Shown: in pieces, positions 10,931-20,754 of the stretch
How positions within the stretch are numbered: position 1 is the first letter of the stretch
Layout: the number at the start of each line of letters is the position of its first letter
Assembly (NCBI GenBank): GCA_037178855.1
Contig: JASJZC010000001.1
Span: 2,666,001 to 2,730,000 of the forward strand
Origin: Oscheius sp. JU75
Lineage: Eukaryota; Nematoda; Chromadorea; Rhabditida; Rhabditidae
DNA: 64,000 bases
Direction of reading: 5' to 3'
Program-made: the position numbers and the translations under genes
The notes under the pieces: generated by a model
Databases searched by the model: none
What the model was told of the DNA's origin: nothing
What the model saw: only the letters and a program-made list of their open reading frames with translations

Positions 10931-12380
10931 TCACAGGAACTTTTGGATTTCTTCATAGACGGCGAGGACGAGAGCGCCGCCAGTGCCGCGGAACACGTTC
11001 GAAAGGGCTCCCTTGAACATGGCGCCGATTCCCTCGTTCCTGATGATCTTCTGGGCGCAGTCGAGGGTGTTCTTGTAGAGGACGTCCTTCCTGCCAGACT
11101 GCATCATCATGCGGCGACGCACCGTGTCCCACGGGTAGCTGAGCACTCCGGAGGCGACTGTCACGATCTAAAAACTTGATTAGATGGAAGAATACGGAGG
11201 GAAATACCTGAGCGATGCCCCAGGCAGCGAAGAAGTTGAGCTTCTTGTTGTCCTTAGTGAAGACGTGCTTGGCCGTGTCGAACATTCCAAAGTAGGCAGC
11301 ACGGTAGATGATGATGCCCTGGACGGAGACGAAAAATCCACGATAGAGTCCAATCGGTCCGTCAGATTTGACGATCTTGACCAGACAGTCGGTCAGTCCC
11401 TTGAACTCGCGACTGTTGCCTTTTCCAACATCGGCTCCGAGACGCGTACGGGCAAAATCGAGTGGGTAGACGAAGCAGAGCGAGGTGGCTCCAGCAGCTC
11501 CTCCAGAAGCCAAGTTTCCGGCAAAGTACCTCCAGAACTGCTTTTCCTTGTCCAGCCCCTTCTGGAAGATGTTCTTGTAGGTGTCCTTGAAGGCGAAGTT
11601 CAGAGCCTGGGTCGGGAAATAGCGGATGACGTTGGCCAGATTTCCACGCCAGAGAGCCGCAAAACCCTGCTCCTTCGGCACACGGACCAGTACATCGACG
11701 ATACCCTTGTAGCGTTTGTCGGCAGGGATGGCCGTCGAGGCGTCCTGGACCTGTAGCAGCAGCTTGACACGTTCGATTGGAGCGACGGCAGTCTTCGAGA
11801 CGGCAGCGGCTGTTCCACCAGAGGCCAGATCGATGAGGAACTTCTTGGCGTCGAAGCTCTTCTTGCCCTCAATCTTCTCCTTGATCTTGTCCTTCACGGC
11901 TACAGCCTTGTCCTTCACGGCTACAGCCTTGTCCTTTGCGGCAGCAGCTTCCTTAGTAACGACGGCGGCTCCCTGGATGGCAGCAGAGATTCCGACATCC
12001 TTGATCTTGTCCTTGGTAGCACAGCCCAGCTCCTTGACCTTATCGCCAGCAGCAGTAGCCTTCTCCTTGGCAGCGACTCCCATCTCCTTCATCTTGTCCT
12101 TCACGGCTACAGCCTTGTCCTTTGCGGCAGCAGCTTCCTTAGTAACGACGGCGGCTCCCTGAATGGCAGCAGAGACTCCGACATCCTTGATCTTGTCCTT
12201 GGTAGCACAGCCTAGCTCCTTGACCTTGTCGCCAGCAGCAGTAGCCTTCTCTTTGGCAGCGACTCCCATCTCCTTCATCTTGTCCTTCGCGGCTACAGCT
12301 TTGTCCTTCACGGCTACGGCAGCATCCCTGGTAGCAGCTGTGGCTTCCTTGATGGCAGCAGGAGTCCTCGGGTCGCTCAT
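10931..12380 (-). CDS. ADP/ATP carrier with N-terminal LEA-like repeat extension
   Basis: Two exons (12380-11208 and 11167-10931) give 469 aa; typical ADP/ATP carriers have about 300. From residue ~173 the protein is a standard mitochondrial carrier: three PX[DE]XX[RK] motifs (PIERVK, PLDFAR, PWDTVR) and the RRRMMM signature of the nucleotide exchanger. It swaps matrix ATP for cytosolic ADP in the inner membrane. Residues 1-172 are Ala/Lys/Asp/Glu-rich and lack aromatics, built from [23 protein letters not shown] and [10 protein letters not shown] blocks resembling group-3 LEA 11-mers. A 62-residue unit is repeated almost exactly twice (starting at residues ~28 and ~90). The extension has no intron separating it from the carrier, and no Met lies between residue ~100 and the carrier core, so the core cannot start on its own. 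The extension's function is unknown; desiccation or stress protection would be a guess from composition. Confidence 0.88.
11928..12299 (-). repeat. two tandem 186-bp units inside the carrier gene
   Basis: Units 12299-12114 and 12113-11928 encode the 62-aa LEA-like repeat. They are nearly identical at the DNA level as well (only scattered, mostly silent differences), which points to recent duplication or gene conversion. A partial third unit follows. Confidence 0.8.
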
Positions 12381-12909
12381 CGTTGCCGAATGGGCTCGCT
12401 TCTGCTTTTTTGCTAACTTCGTATTTTTGCAGAAACAATGTTTTCTTAGAAACTCTAAATAATTAGAACTTTTGGAATTCGTCGCTTCTTGAAGCAAGTA
12501 GACAACGCTGGAAAGGAAGCAAAAAGACGGAGAGACAGGTCTCCACTTTCCTAGTCGCTAGATCCCTCACCTGCTCCCATTTCTCCAATCTATTCTTCTC
12601 AGACCACATTCTGACATTTTCCCATGCCATCCTTTTCCCTCAGGTCCCATCGGTGCCTCTGGCGGGGGCGGCGTGCGTGGTGTTGATGCCTTGTCTCTCT
12701 CTCTCTCTCTTTACAACAACTCTGATCCCGAGCACATCGATTCCCGCAGCCCTAGAGCAAGCCAATTATGTTTATGTTTACTAGTCTCTTTCTCTCTATT
12801 TGTACAATTCCTTGTCTGGTTTCTCGCCGTCCATTTTCTGAGTCAGCAAACAGCAGACTCCTTTTTTGGAGATTCGTACTTTTGAGAACTTCTTAATTTT
12901 CCAGGCAGG
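12381..12909. other. divergent intergenic region
   Basis: 529 bp separate the ADP/ATP carrier start (minus) from the four-pass membrane protein start (plus). It has a CTCTCTCTCT run near 12695 and no supported ORF. It presumably holds both promoters. Confidence 0.5.
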
Positions 12910-14200
12910 ATGGCACCGGCCTATGTGCCGTGCTCCAGTTTGAAGGTTGGTTCAGAATATATGATCTGTGAACTTGTTCCTAACCAATGTTTCTACGTTT
13001 CCAATCAGCACGAGACTGTAATACTAATGTGATTGTCAAGCGCTCACTGACATTAGTTGACGCGCCATTTTCGGCCTCAAAAACTGATTTTTCGATTTGG
13101 CCATTCTCTGCAAAAGTTGTAGAGCAGATCGAATTGTTGAAGTTAGTAAAACATCAAAACTTTCCAAATCCACTTCTTGCCCCGTTCAGGTCACAATTTT
13201 CGGACAAAAACTTATTTTCAAGTTCTGCAAAGTTGTAGAGAGAAACAAATTCTACAACTTCTTACCCCTCAGGGGTTGACTTCTATTTGTACATTTACCT
13301 TCCGAGAACAGCCAAGTTGTGCGTGAATCTCAATAACGTCAATTTTGATTGTGAGACTAACACGCGTTACACCAGCTATCTTTCGGCATAGTTTTAAACT
13401 CCAAACAACTGTTGTTTCCAGTTAAAAGAACCCGAAACTTTAGGTGGCCGGACTGGTAGTGGCAGTAGTCGAGGTCCTGCTCTGTTTCGTCGCCGTCTAC
13501 GGTCTCTGTCGGAACTTTCATCTCTTCGGCTCTTCGTACTTCTTTTGGTTTGTAGTTGGTAAAATACTCATTTGATCCGGAAATAGAAAAAAAATTTCAG
13601 GCATACTGTCAGTGATAGTCATCCTCTTGGCTATTGCTCTCCTTCTCTACGCCATCTATCGAGAGAAGCCGAGATGGCTCATTCCACACATCAGCGCCCA
13701 GATCTTCCTCATTCTCTTTCTCATCATTGTGGCCATCGTCGTGGCGATACTCTTGATCTTTGGGGCGTACAGGGGAATAAGAAATCTGCTGGGAGTTTCG
13801 AACTACTACATGAGCGATGACTGTGAGTTACTGTCTCTCAGTCTATCTGTCCTTTTGTCCCTCTGTCCCTCTTCTTTCTGTTTCTCTGTCCGAACCTAGA
13901 CATCCTTTTCAGCCACCTTCTTGATGGGCATCATGATCATCGTCATCTACCTCATAATCGCCATTCTCGAGTGTTTCTTCCTCTATATCGTCTGGAATCT
14001 TTACAAGTACTCTTTCTCTTGTCTACCATATGGTATTTTTTTTCAGGCACTTGCGCAACTACGAGACGATGAGCTACTACGGCGGCGAGGAGAAGAACCT
14101 CCAATGGCAGTCGGCCGGAATTTTGCCAAAGGACAACAAGCACGGCTCGCCGACAATGGGAGACGTCTATCCCTATGGCGAGAAGGACAACATGATCTGA
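12910..14200 (+). CDS. four-pass membrane protein (LAPTM/DUF7027-like)
   Basis: Five exons with consistent phases: 12910-12945, 13444-13558, 13601-13822, 13913-14006 and 14047-14200; 206 aa. Four hydrophobic helices are clear: VAGLVVAVVEVLLCFVAVYG, then the ILSVIVILLAIALLLYA segment, then IFLILFLIIVAIVVAILLIFG, then FLMGIMIIVIYLIIAILECFF. A hydrophilic C-terminal tail follows (ETMSYYGGEEKN to the end at EKDNMI). The layout resembles the nematode-expanded small tetraspan families related to LAPTM lysosomal proteins. I infer membership only from topology. It lies tail-to-tail with the chemoreceptor gene, 44 bp apart. The first intron (12946-13443) carries two copies of the TGCAAAGTTGTAG repeat. 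Confidence 0.72.
13106..13138. repeat. TGCAAAGTTGTAG-family hairpin, half copy
   Basis: TCTGCAAAAGTTGTAGAGCAG matches the left arm and spacer of the family; the right arm is degenerate. It lies in intron 1 of the four-pass membrane protein gene. Confidence 0.5.
13223..13260. repeat. TGCAAAGTTGTAG-family hairpin, copy 2
   Basis: TTCTGCAAAGTTGTAGAG is followed after a short spacer by TCTACAACTT, giving a near-perfect stem. Same intron as the preceding half copy. Confidence 0.6.
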
Positions 14201-14244
14201 GAGACAGGGACCTTGTGTATAAGTTTTTTTTATATTAAAAATTT

Positions 14245-16015
14245 CTATTTGCTGTCCTTTCTTGTCGTCCGATTGAAGAGTACGTCCATGGGAATGAAGA
14301 CATTCTTGGCATGTACCTCTCGCTCCCTGGTCAGGATCTTCTTCCGATATCTGTCCACTATGGGTAAAATAAGAGGGGCGATGACTGAATAGACCGGAGT
14401 CCAGATGACATGTTCGGCGAAGATGGCAAAGTTTGAGGGGCTCTCGTAGGTGAACATCTGGAAATTCCACTGTCCCATAGCTTGTCAGAAATTGTAGCCT
14501 CTTTTTCCAGTTGATAACATGTTTTTATAGCTTAGCAATATCGAACCGGAATCTTTGCGCCGTAGACAAAATGTTAGCCACTAGACCATCGAGTGCGGGA
14601 CGAGCGCCAAATCCAAACTTGTAGATGAGAACCCTCTACAATCATACAGGAAGCAAAATTTTTACTAACTTTTCGCATACAAGAACGTATTTTTTATCCT
14701 TTTGATGCTCTGGAAAGTTGTAGATTTTGATCTGTTTTACAACTTTGTAGGACGTCGGAAAGTTCAAAAATGTGATTTTGGGTAGATATTGATCGTAGCT
14801 ACACTAGATATGAGCCCCAACGCGCCGAAACTTTCAGAGACCAAGAAAGATTTGTGGAGCATTTTAATGTTCTTCAAAACTGACTTGTACCTACTATCAA
14901 GATCAATAGTATTCTAAAACATTGCAAATCCCGAAAGTTATGTATTCGATTAGGAAACTAACTGGATAACCGGCGCGCCTAGTATAACAGATAGTGAAAG
15001 GAGCTAACTCACATGAAGAAAGACGACCACAGAAAAATTGGTCAAGACGAAAATGATGAAATGGACGTAGAAGATGGGTAGCATGACTATTGTGACTCTT
15101 CGGTTCTCCGTCATCTGATAGTTCGAGCCCAGACTGTACTTGTAGCGCTTGTGGAAGTGACGCTTGTTGATAAGTAGGACCACATGGAATATGGCAATGG
15201 CCAGAATCTCGACGACTGTATGAATGGAATCGGTTATCTGGAAATTAGGATTGTGTGATTTCGGGTGGTGTAGCTCTTACCATAACTACTCTGTCATTGT
15301 TCTTATGAACTATGCTAAACGCCATGGTTGGTTTCCACCAAGCTACGCCAGGAGCTGCGACAGCCAGAGACGAAAGGATGGTAAATAGCATACATAAGAG
15401 TATGAGGACATACGCGAGTCTCCGACTCCTGTTTCTCTCATAGGTTCGATGGTAGATGGAGGCTATGATTCTCTCGACTGCCAGTGCAAGGAAGAGACAT
15501 CCCTGTCCCCAGTCCATTGCCACGGCAAAGAGGAGCAGTGGAAATGAGAAGGATGTGTTCAAAAGTCCGTCACAGTAACCAGTTGAGAAGGAGAATCTGA
15601 AGATGAGGGTATGAAGGAAAAGAGTGACAGTTACAGTGACTCTACCTATAAGTATCCACTGCGTACTGAATTCCATAGGAAATAGATGCCAGAATAGACA
15701 GAATCAAATGAAACTCGTAGATAAGTTTGGCATTCTGATGAATTTGTAGGCGATGTTTCTGACAAGATGTCACGTTGCCCCTTTCAGCTCTTACCGTGTT
15801 CATGAAGTGCCAAAGTACTGTGAAGGGTCCAATCATGCAAAGCACGGTCTTGATGGCACAGAAAAACTTCATAGATGGACTCTTTGCCAGTTTGGACAGC
15901 TCAGAACAGATGTAGACCATTTGTGGATCAGTGAGTTCTTCTGAACTCCCAAAAATTCTACCAAATGTCGTACTTTACCCGAAGTTGGAGTGATAAACAT
16001 GGAAATCGCAGTCAT
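14245..16015 (-). CDS. nematode serpentine (7TM) chemoreceptor, Sre/Srab-like
   Basis: Exons on the minus strand: 16015-15979, 15940-15795, about 15762-15650, about 15604-15280, about 15240-15011 and about 14472-14245. The first exon encodes MTAISMFITPTS. Several hydrophobic segments are visible (IYEFHLILSILASISYGIQY, SFPLLLFAVAMDWG, LAYVLILLCMLFTILSSLAV, VVEILAIAIFHVVLLI, FYVHFIIFVLTNFSVVVF, and a last helix around VIWTPVYSVIAPLIL). After TM3, LAVERIIASIYHRTYERNRSRR is the ER...YE...R arrangement of the Sra superfamily (Sre, Srab). Such receptors act in chemosensory neurons. Two acceptors are possible for exon 3, so the length there is uncertain. The last intron (about 540 nt) holds a tRNA relic and a hairpin copy. 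Confidence 0.72.
14532..14604 (-). repeat. tRNA-derived element in chemoreceptor intron
   Basis: The minus strand reads CTCGTCCCGCACTCGATGG, TCTAGTGGCTAACA (A-box-like) and TTCCGGTTCGATATTGC (T-arm/B-box). Confidence 0.45.
14709..14750. repeat. TGCAAAGTTGTAG-family hairpin, diverged copy
   Basis: TGGAAAGTTGTAGATTTTG pairs with TTTTACAACTTTGTAG. Located in the last intron of the chemoreceptor gene. Confidence 0.5.
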
Positions 16016-16329
16016 TTAATTGAAATGTGAGAGACAGGTGTGTCTGTCGGAGGTTTATTCGGTTACTAATATGTACTCGGCTGAGGGAAGGAAAAGGCTT
16101 GAATACTTTGGACAGGTGTCGGAATTTTTGAGTGGGTAATCTCTCTCTCTCTCTCCCTGCCCTGCAGTTCGATTTGGAAAAAAGATACCACTGAAAGCTT
16201 GGACTCTAATTGCCTCCAAACAGAAACATTTCTTCGCTAAAAGCTTAAAAAAAACAAGCAATTCGGAAACTTTTCCCAAAACAGCGAAACTTTTGGACAA
16301 AAAAGGCACGTCATTACTTCCCAGAAAAG

Positions 16330-16337
16330 TATAAAAG
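16330..16337 (+). promoter_or_regulatory. TATA box of the MSP gene
   Basis: TATAAAAG lies about 45 bp upstream of the first MSP codon. Nematode MSP genes typically have compact promoters with a TATA element close to the start. Confidence 0.55.
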
Positions 16338-16381
16338 ACGACAACTTGAAAAGGTAGCCATAACATCGTCATCGGATCGCC

Positions 16382-16762
16382 GTGGCCACCGTTCCACCCG
16401 GAGACATCACTACCCAGCCCTCCTCGAAGATCGTCTTCAATGCTCCCTACGACGACAAGCACACCTACCACATCAAGATTGTCAACTCGTCGGCTCGTCG
16501 CATCGGCTGGGCCATCAAGACGACGAACTTGAAGCGTCTGGGAGTGGACCCCGCCTGCGGATGCCTTGATCCCAAGGAAGCTACCCTGATGGCCGTCAGC
16601 TGCGACGCTTTCGCCTTTGGACAGGAGGACACGAACAACGACCGCATCACAATCGAGTGGACCAATACCCCGGACGGCGCCGCCAAGCAGTTTCGTCGCG
16701 AGTGGTTCCAGGGAGATGGCATGGTTCGTCGCAAGAATCTCCCCATCGAGTACAACTCCTAG
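16382..16762 (+). CDS. major sperm protein (MSP), GTG at the start position
   Basis: MSP is the cytoskeletal protein that drives amoeboid movement of nematode sperm and also signals to oocytes. A single exon encodes 126 aa and is full length for the family. It carries hallmark blocks: [71 protein letters not shown] and [16 protein letters not shown]. Where the family has ATG followed by GCC, this sequence has GTG GCC ACC GTT CCA. In frame upstream there is a TAA at 16361-16363, no ATG, and no AG acceptor between that stop and the GTG. The first in-frame ATG is about 70 codons in. Either the gene uses GTG, has lost its start (pseudogene), or the base is an allele or assembly error. The body is otherwise intact. 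Confidence 0.85.
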   Translation: MATVPPGDITTQPSSKIVFNAPYDDKHTYHIKIVNSSARRIGWAIKTTNLKRLGVDPACGCLDPKEATLMAVSCDAFAFGQEDTNNDRITIEWTNTPDGAAKQFRREWFQGDGMVRRKNLPIEYNS

Positions 16763-18062
16763 GCATGGGAATACATGTTAGGGGCCATGTCTTGTTCTTC
16801 TTTCTGGCACACTGACAGTTGCTAGCCCTCGACAGTTTCTCTTCTGGCTATCTTCTTGTTCTATGGACTTCAAAGCAGTAGGCTCTCTCCTTGTCTTCTC
16901 CAGACAGCTTCCAGTTGGACACTTCTTGTCTTGGTAGCTGCGCTCCCTTCTACAGTTACAGAAGACATTTCTTCTTGTTCTGCAGCTGATTAGGCTACCG
17001 GGGAATGGAAACTAAAAGCAATACAGTTCCACCGAGTAGTCTACTACCAACTAAATGAGTGGCCATCATGAACTCGAACTCTGTTAGCCATACTGTCTTA
17101 CTCGTTTGGTCACCAGTAGATTACTCCATGGAATTTGATTAATTCTGGTCTCCGGTAGTTTACTTCTGTGCTCTTATAATCATGGAAGAACTGTCAATAT
17201 GCTTTATGCTGTCCAGTCGGACAGTCTACCAAAAGATCCACCAGAACATCAGAAAACTGATTATCTTCAAACGTGAGTCTCTACCATGCTGACAGTGGCA
17301 GCGATATTGTTGTAACCCGAGAAGAAGTAAAGGTACAACAGTTCAAAGTTTACTCCCAAAAACACGACTACTGCACAATTAGAGTGAAAACACACGTAGA
17401 AGAGAGATCAGATGTGAATTGTCCTGACAGGAACCTTTCAAAAACAGGTATGGGTAGAGAGACTGAAAGCTAGATTCATATGACCACCGATTGCCACGAG
17501 AGAAAGTGGAGAAGAAGAAGCTATAGATTCAGTTTCTTCGGCACAACGAACTGGCAATAGCAGGACAAGCTTCTTTGTATCGTTGGAAACAATTGGCTGT
17601 GCAGATAAATCCAGTCCAGTTGCATACTCTCGTACTCTTAAGCCGCATTTCGTACTTATGACATGAACTTGACTGTACCAGATCAAATCTCTTATCTTAA
17701 TAATTTAACCTTAGAAACAGTTGATTCTCGTACTTTATGAGTTCCATCAACCTGTTCTGGACTGACTGTGAGTTAGTGCGCAATAACAAAACAAACACTA
17801 GGCTCCTGTACTGAATGACCCTTTTATCAGCTTAAGCTGATCTAACAGCCTTAGAACAATTGGAGAAAGTCGCTTGACGCCATTAGGTCTCCACCAAACC
17901 ATCACTTATCCCATTAGGAGCGCGAGACTCAATTGTAGCTGGCAGGGGATCACTTTGCCGCCAAAGCCGAGTTAATTTCGGAGATGAGGACGCCCATAAA
18001 ATCGGGAGAGGCAATTAGAGAGAAATCTTCATCTGACAAAATGGAACCTCTAACTTTTTTTC
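16763..18062. other. intergenic region
   Basis: 1.3 kb between the MSP gene and the homeobox gene, both of which end facing it. No supported ORF or RNA gene was found. Confidence 0.5.
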
Positions 18063-19122
18063 TTATTGGAGTAACGACTGAACGGCTAATTTGAGTAGGG
18101 GCTCCGGCTCATGCTTCTTCTCCTCAATCTCTAGCTTTTTCCACTTGGTTCGGCGGTTTTGGAACCAAATTTTGACCTGGGAACGAGGGAGTTTGAGAAA
18201 GGAAGAGAGAGCATGGTACCTGCGTTTCTGTGACATGAAGACTCTTGGCCAGTTCACTTCGTTCAGCACTAGACAGGTACTTTTTGACCTCGAATCTGAA
18301 GGATTTGGGTGAGACATGGAGCCTTTTCTTTGGAAGATTCTCTGTCTTTGTCGATGTTACTGTTCCTGCACACCAGTCCCTGTCAGTCTTTACTGTCACA
18401 GACATTCTGTACCTATCGCTGTCTCTGTCCACGCAACTGTCTGAAGAAGTAGCAGTAAATAAGTTGGTGATTTTCTATAACCGTACTCTCCCTTCTTTTC
18501 AAACATTCCGCACTACAAGACCAATGACTGACTTCTCGTCTACTCAAATCTCTACGGTTTCTCTCTTTCCAGGCTAATCTTTCGTTATCAACTTGTTCCA
18601 CTGTAGTACTATTTGTCCCAATCGCTCTACTTCATAGCACGCCAACATGACTCAGTCAGTGTTCTTGCAAGATTGTCTCTAGATAATAGTCTTCCAACAT
18701 GCCAGAATTCTATCAGTTATATTTCCAGTCTCTCGACTTCTTTACCCAGGGGTAAAGAAGTCGAGACTTAACAAGAAGAAAAACGTGAAGACAGCTACAG
18801 GAACAATCTCAAATGTGGTAGTAAATCCTCTGGACTCACCTCCGTTCCAGCTCGTAGATCTGCCTCCCACTGAAAGTTGTTCGAGCTTTCTTCTTTTTTC
18901 CAGCAGGAGCTCGATTCGCGGTCTTCTCAACAGTTTCCTTCTCCGTCAAGCCCAGAATATCGTTGATGGAATGCGGAGTGAATCTCTTGATCACGGGTGG
19001 TGGAAAAAGAGGGAAAGATGCCAAAAGAAATTGTGGAATGGGGACGAAGAAAGGCAGCTCGGCTATCATTTTTGGCCCTGGAGGGAGACGGTAGACAACC
19101 CGCCTCCGTGGCGAATCTTCGC
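18063..19122 (-). CDS. NK-class homeodomain transcription factor (5' end unresolved)
   Basis: Three minus-strand exons: about 19122-18840, 18295-18220 and 18176-18063. Joined, the homeodomain reads from KKARTTFSGRQIYELERR, through FEVKKYLSSAERSELAKSLH and VTETQ, into VKIWFQNRRTKWKK: complete, with Gln50, and most like the NK7.1/NK family. N-terminal to it, FTPHSINDILG is an EH1/TN-like Groucho-binding motif. The C-terminal tail is short (LKLAVQSLLQ). The start is not identified: no in-frame ATG begins the first exon, and an acceptor-like CCCCAG at 19123-19128 suggests another upstream exon. Such factors specify cell fate, often neuronal. The 18296-18839 intron contains a perfect 17-bp palindrome. 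Confidence 0.85.
18731..18766. repeat. perfect 17-bp inverted repeat with 2-nt loop
   Basis: TCTCGACTTCTTTACCC, then AG, then its exact reverse complement. Lies in the homeobox intron. No mismatches. Confidence 0.9.
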
Positions 19123-19361
19123 CTGGGGACGACTCCAATCAGCGCGCATGAAGAGGACCAATCGCCTAGTCGACCAAGTGTGGCGCACCAAATGGATCAC
19201 TTACTGCTGCTGCTTGATGGCAAAGAAATTGCCTGAGGGGGAACAAGAGTGATGTTAAACTTTTATAGGCCAAATATAATAATACACAAATACAAACCGA
19301 AAGAAAAAGGTTTATAAGCCTGGAATGCTTAGTTTGTGGTGAGAAACAGCCGTGAGAAGCT

Positions 19362-20024
19362 TCAGTGGTTGCTCGTGGAGCTTTGGGCTCCTTTCGTCGG
19401 GATTATAATCCGCGGCTTCACCATCGAGGAGGTACGGTGCGAAGTCTCTTTGTGGACTTCGTAACGGATCGGCTCAGAGTCGGGAATTTCGAGCTTGGCC
19501 TTGAGGATGTGTCCGATGCGCGTGTTCACATCGTCTCTCTGCGAGTGGCGGGTCCAGAGCGACACCTAAATTTGCTTTATTTATCCACAATCAAATAAAA
19601 AAGCACCTTATCTCCCTTCTGCCGAATGTTGATGACGGCGCCGCAGACGAACTCTCCCAGATCCTCGAATTGTTCTCCAATAATAGCCATTAACAGCTCC
19701 ATCCAGTGGTGATCCAGGGTTTGGTTGCGGCGCTGCTTCTCGACTACCATAAGCCAACGGCCGCCATCGACGTTCTGCGGATCCTCCCACATCGGTTTAA
19801 TTCCCTCTTTGAACAAGTAATAGTCCGAGCCGTGCGCCAGACCGCTAGGCGTTTGAATGTGGTTGTACAGGGCCCAGAAATCCTCCACAGTATCAAAGGT
19901 TGAAACCATCTGAAGCATTTTTTGTTAGAAAACAAGAGAAACGAACCTTGAGACAGTCTTCCCAGTCCTTGTTGCGATCAGCCTTCAAGTACCATAAGGA
20001 CCAGCGATTTTGAAGAGGATGCAT
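19362..20024 (-). CDS. eukaryotic translation initiation factor 4E
   Basis: Binds the mRNA 5' cap and recruits eIF4G. Three minus-strand exons: 20024-19947, about 19908-19608 and 19567-19362. It opens MHPLQNRWSLWYLKADRNKDW, and then FDTVEDFWALYNHI, HGSDYYLFKEGIKPMWEDPQN, DGGRWLMVVEKQ and VCGAVINIRQKGDKVSLWTR follow. The cap-sandwich tryptophans (in YLKADRNKDW and MWED) and the eIF4G-contact Trp (DFWALYNH) are present. The N-terminus before HPLQNRW is almost absent compared with most eIF4Es. ATTCCAG just upstream may be a trans-splice site that makes ATG 20024 the true start, or the acceptor of an unseen upstream exon. Nematodes carry several eIF4E isoforms; which one this is cannot be told here. 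Confidence 0.87.
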
Positions 20025-20754
20025 ATCTGGCGATTCTGGAATCAGCGTTTTTTCGAACAGAAACAATGCCGTATTTAAATTGCTGAGCACATCGAGAGAA
20101 ACAAAAACAAATAGAACTTTTTCAGCATTCTTTCCCCCCCGGTCATTTGCTCATTCAGAAACGACTGATTCGGTTTGAACGAAATAATGCAAATTATACT
20201 CAGGAGAATGCAAATTGTAAGCAATCGAGAAGAAAATTAAAGCGCCAACAAGAATTAAAACTTTTTCCCGTTTTTCGGCTCGGACAAACACTTGTCAGTT
20301 GTACAAACAGCACAAACACTTGTCAGTTGCTTCAGTTTAAGTTACGTTCGATTTGCAACTGTTAAAATGACGTAAACGTGACAGAAAACCAAAAATGAGC
20401 GAGGAGAGAAGAAAATGGACAAAAACGAAAAGAAAAACTGAAATTCAAGCACCTTATTCTTCCAGATTCTCGTCACGAGAAAAAAATGATACTATATCCG
20501 ACGATCACATTTTGGCGGGAAACAACTGGAGAGCTTGAATTTATCCTCCGCAGTTTTCTTCCCCTTTCTTCCCCCCCACTGCCATCATATTTTGTACTCA
20601 TATCCTCACAGGATTTTTCGGAAGTGTTACAACTCGTGAAAATGAAAAAGATCGAGGACGACAACACCGTGAAACTACCTTCAGACGTCTTTCCATGTTA
20701 TTCTGCTCGCCTTGCCAGTATTTTGTCTCTCAAACATTCATTTGCAGAGGACGA
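20025..20754. other. divergent intergenic region
   Basis: 730 bp between the eIF4E start (minus) and the PTP start (plus). It ends with a TTTGCAG acceptor 7 nt before the PTP ATG, a probable SL site. No other supported feature. Confidence 0.5.

Noticed and set aside
11184-12462. Long plus-strand ORFs across the ADP/ATP carrier gene (11184-11756, 11716-12162, 12163-12462)
   Set aside because: They are antisense shadows of the highly codon-biased carrier and its repeats; they have no independent family signal.
15245-15290. Extension of the chemoreceptor ORF past VVM
   Set aside because: A good GTAAGAGC donor ends the exon and the next exon continues in phase; the extension is intron.
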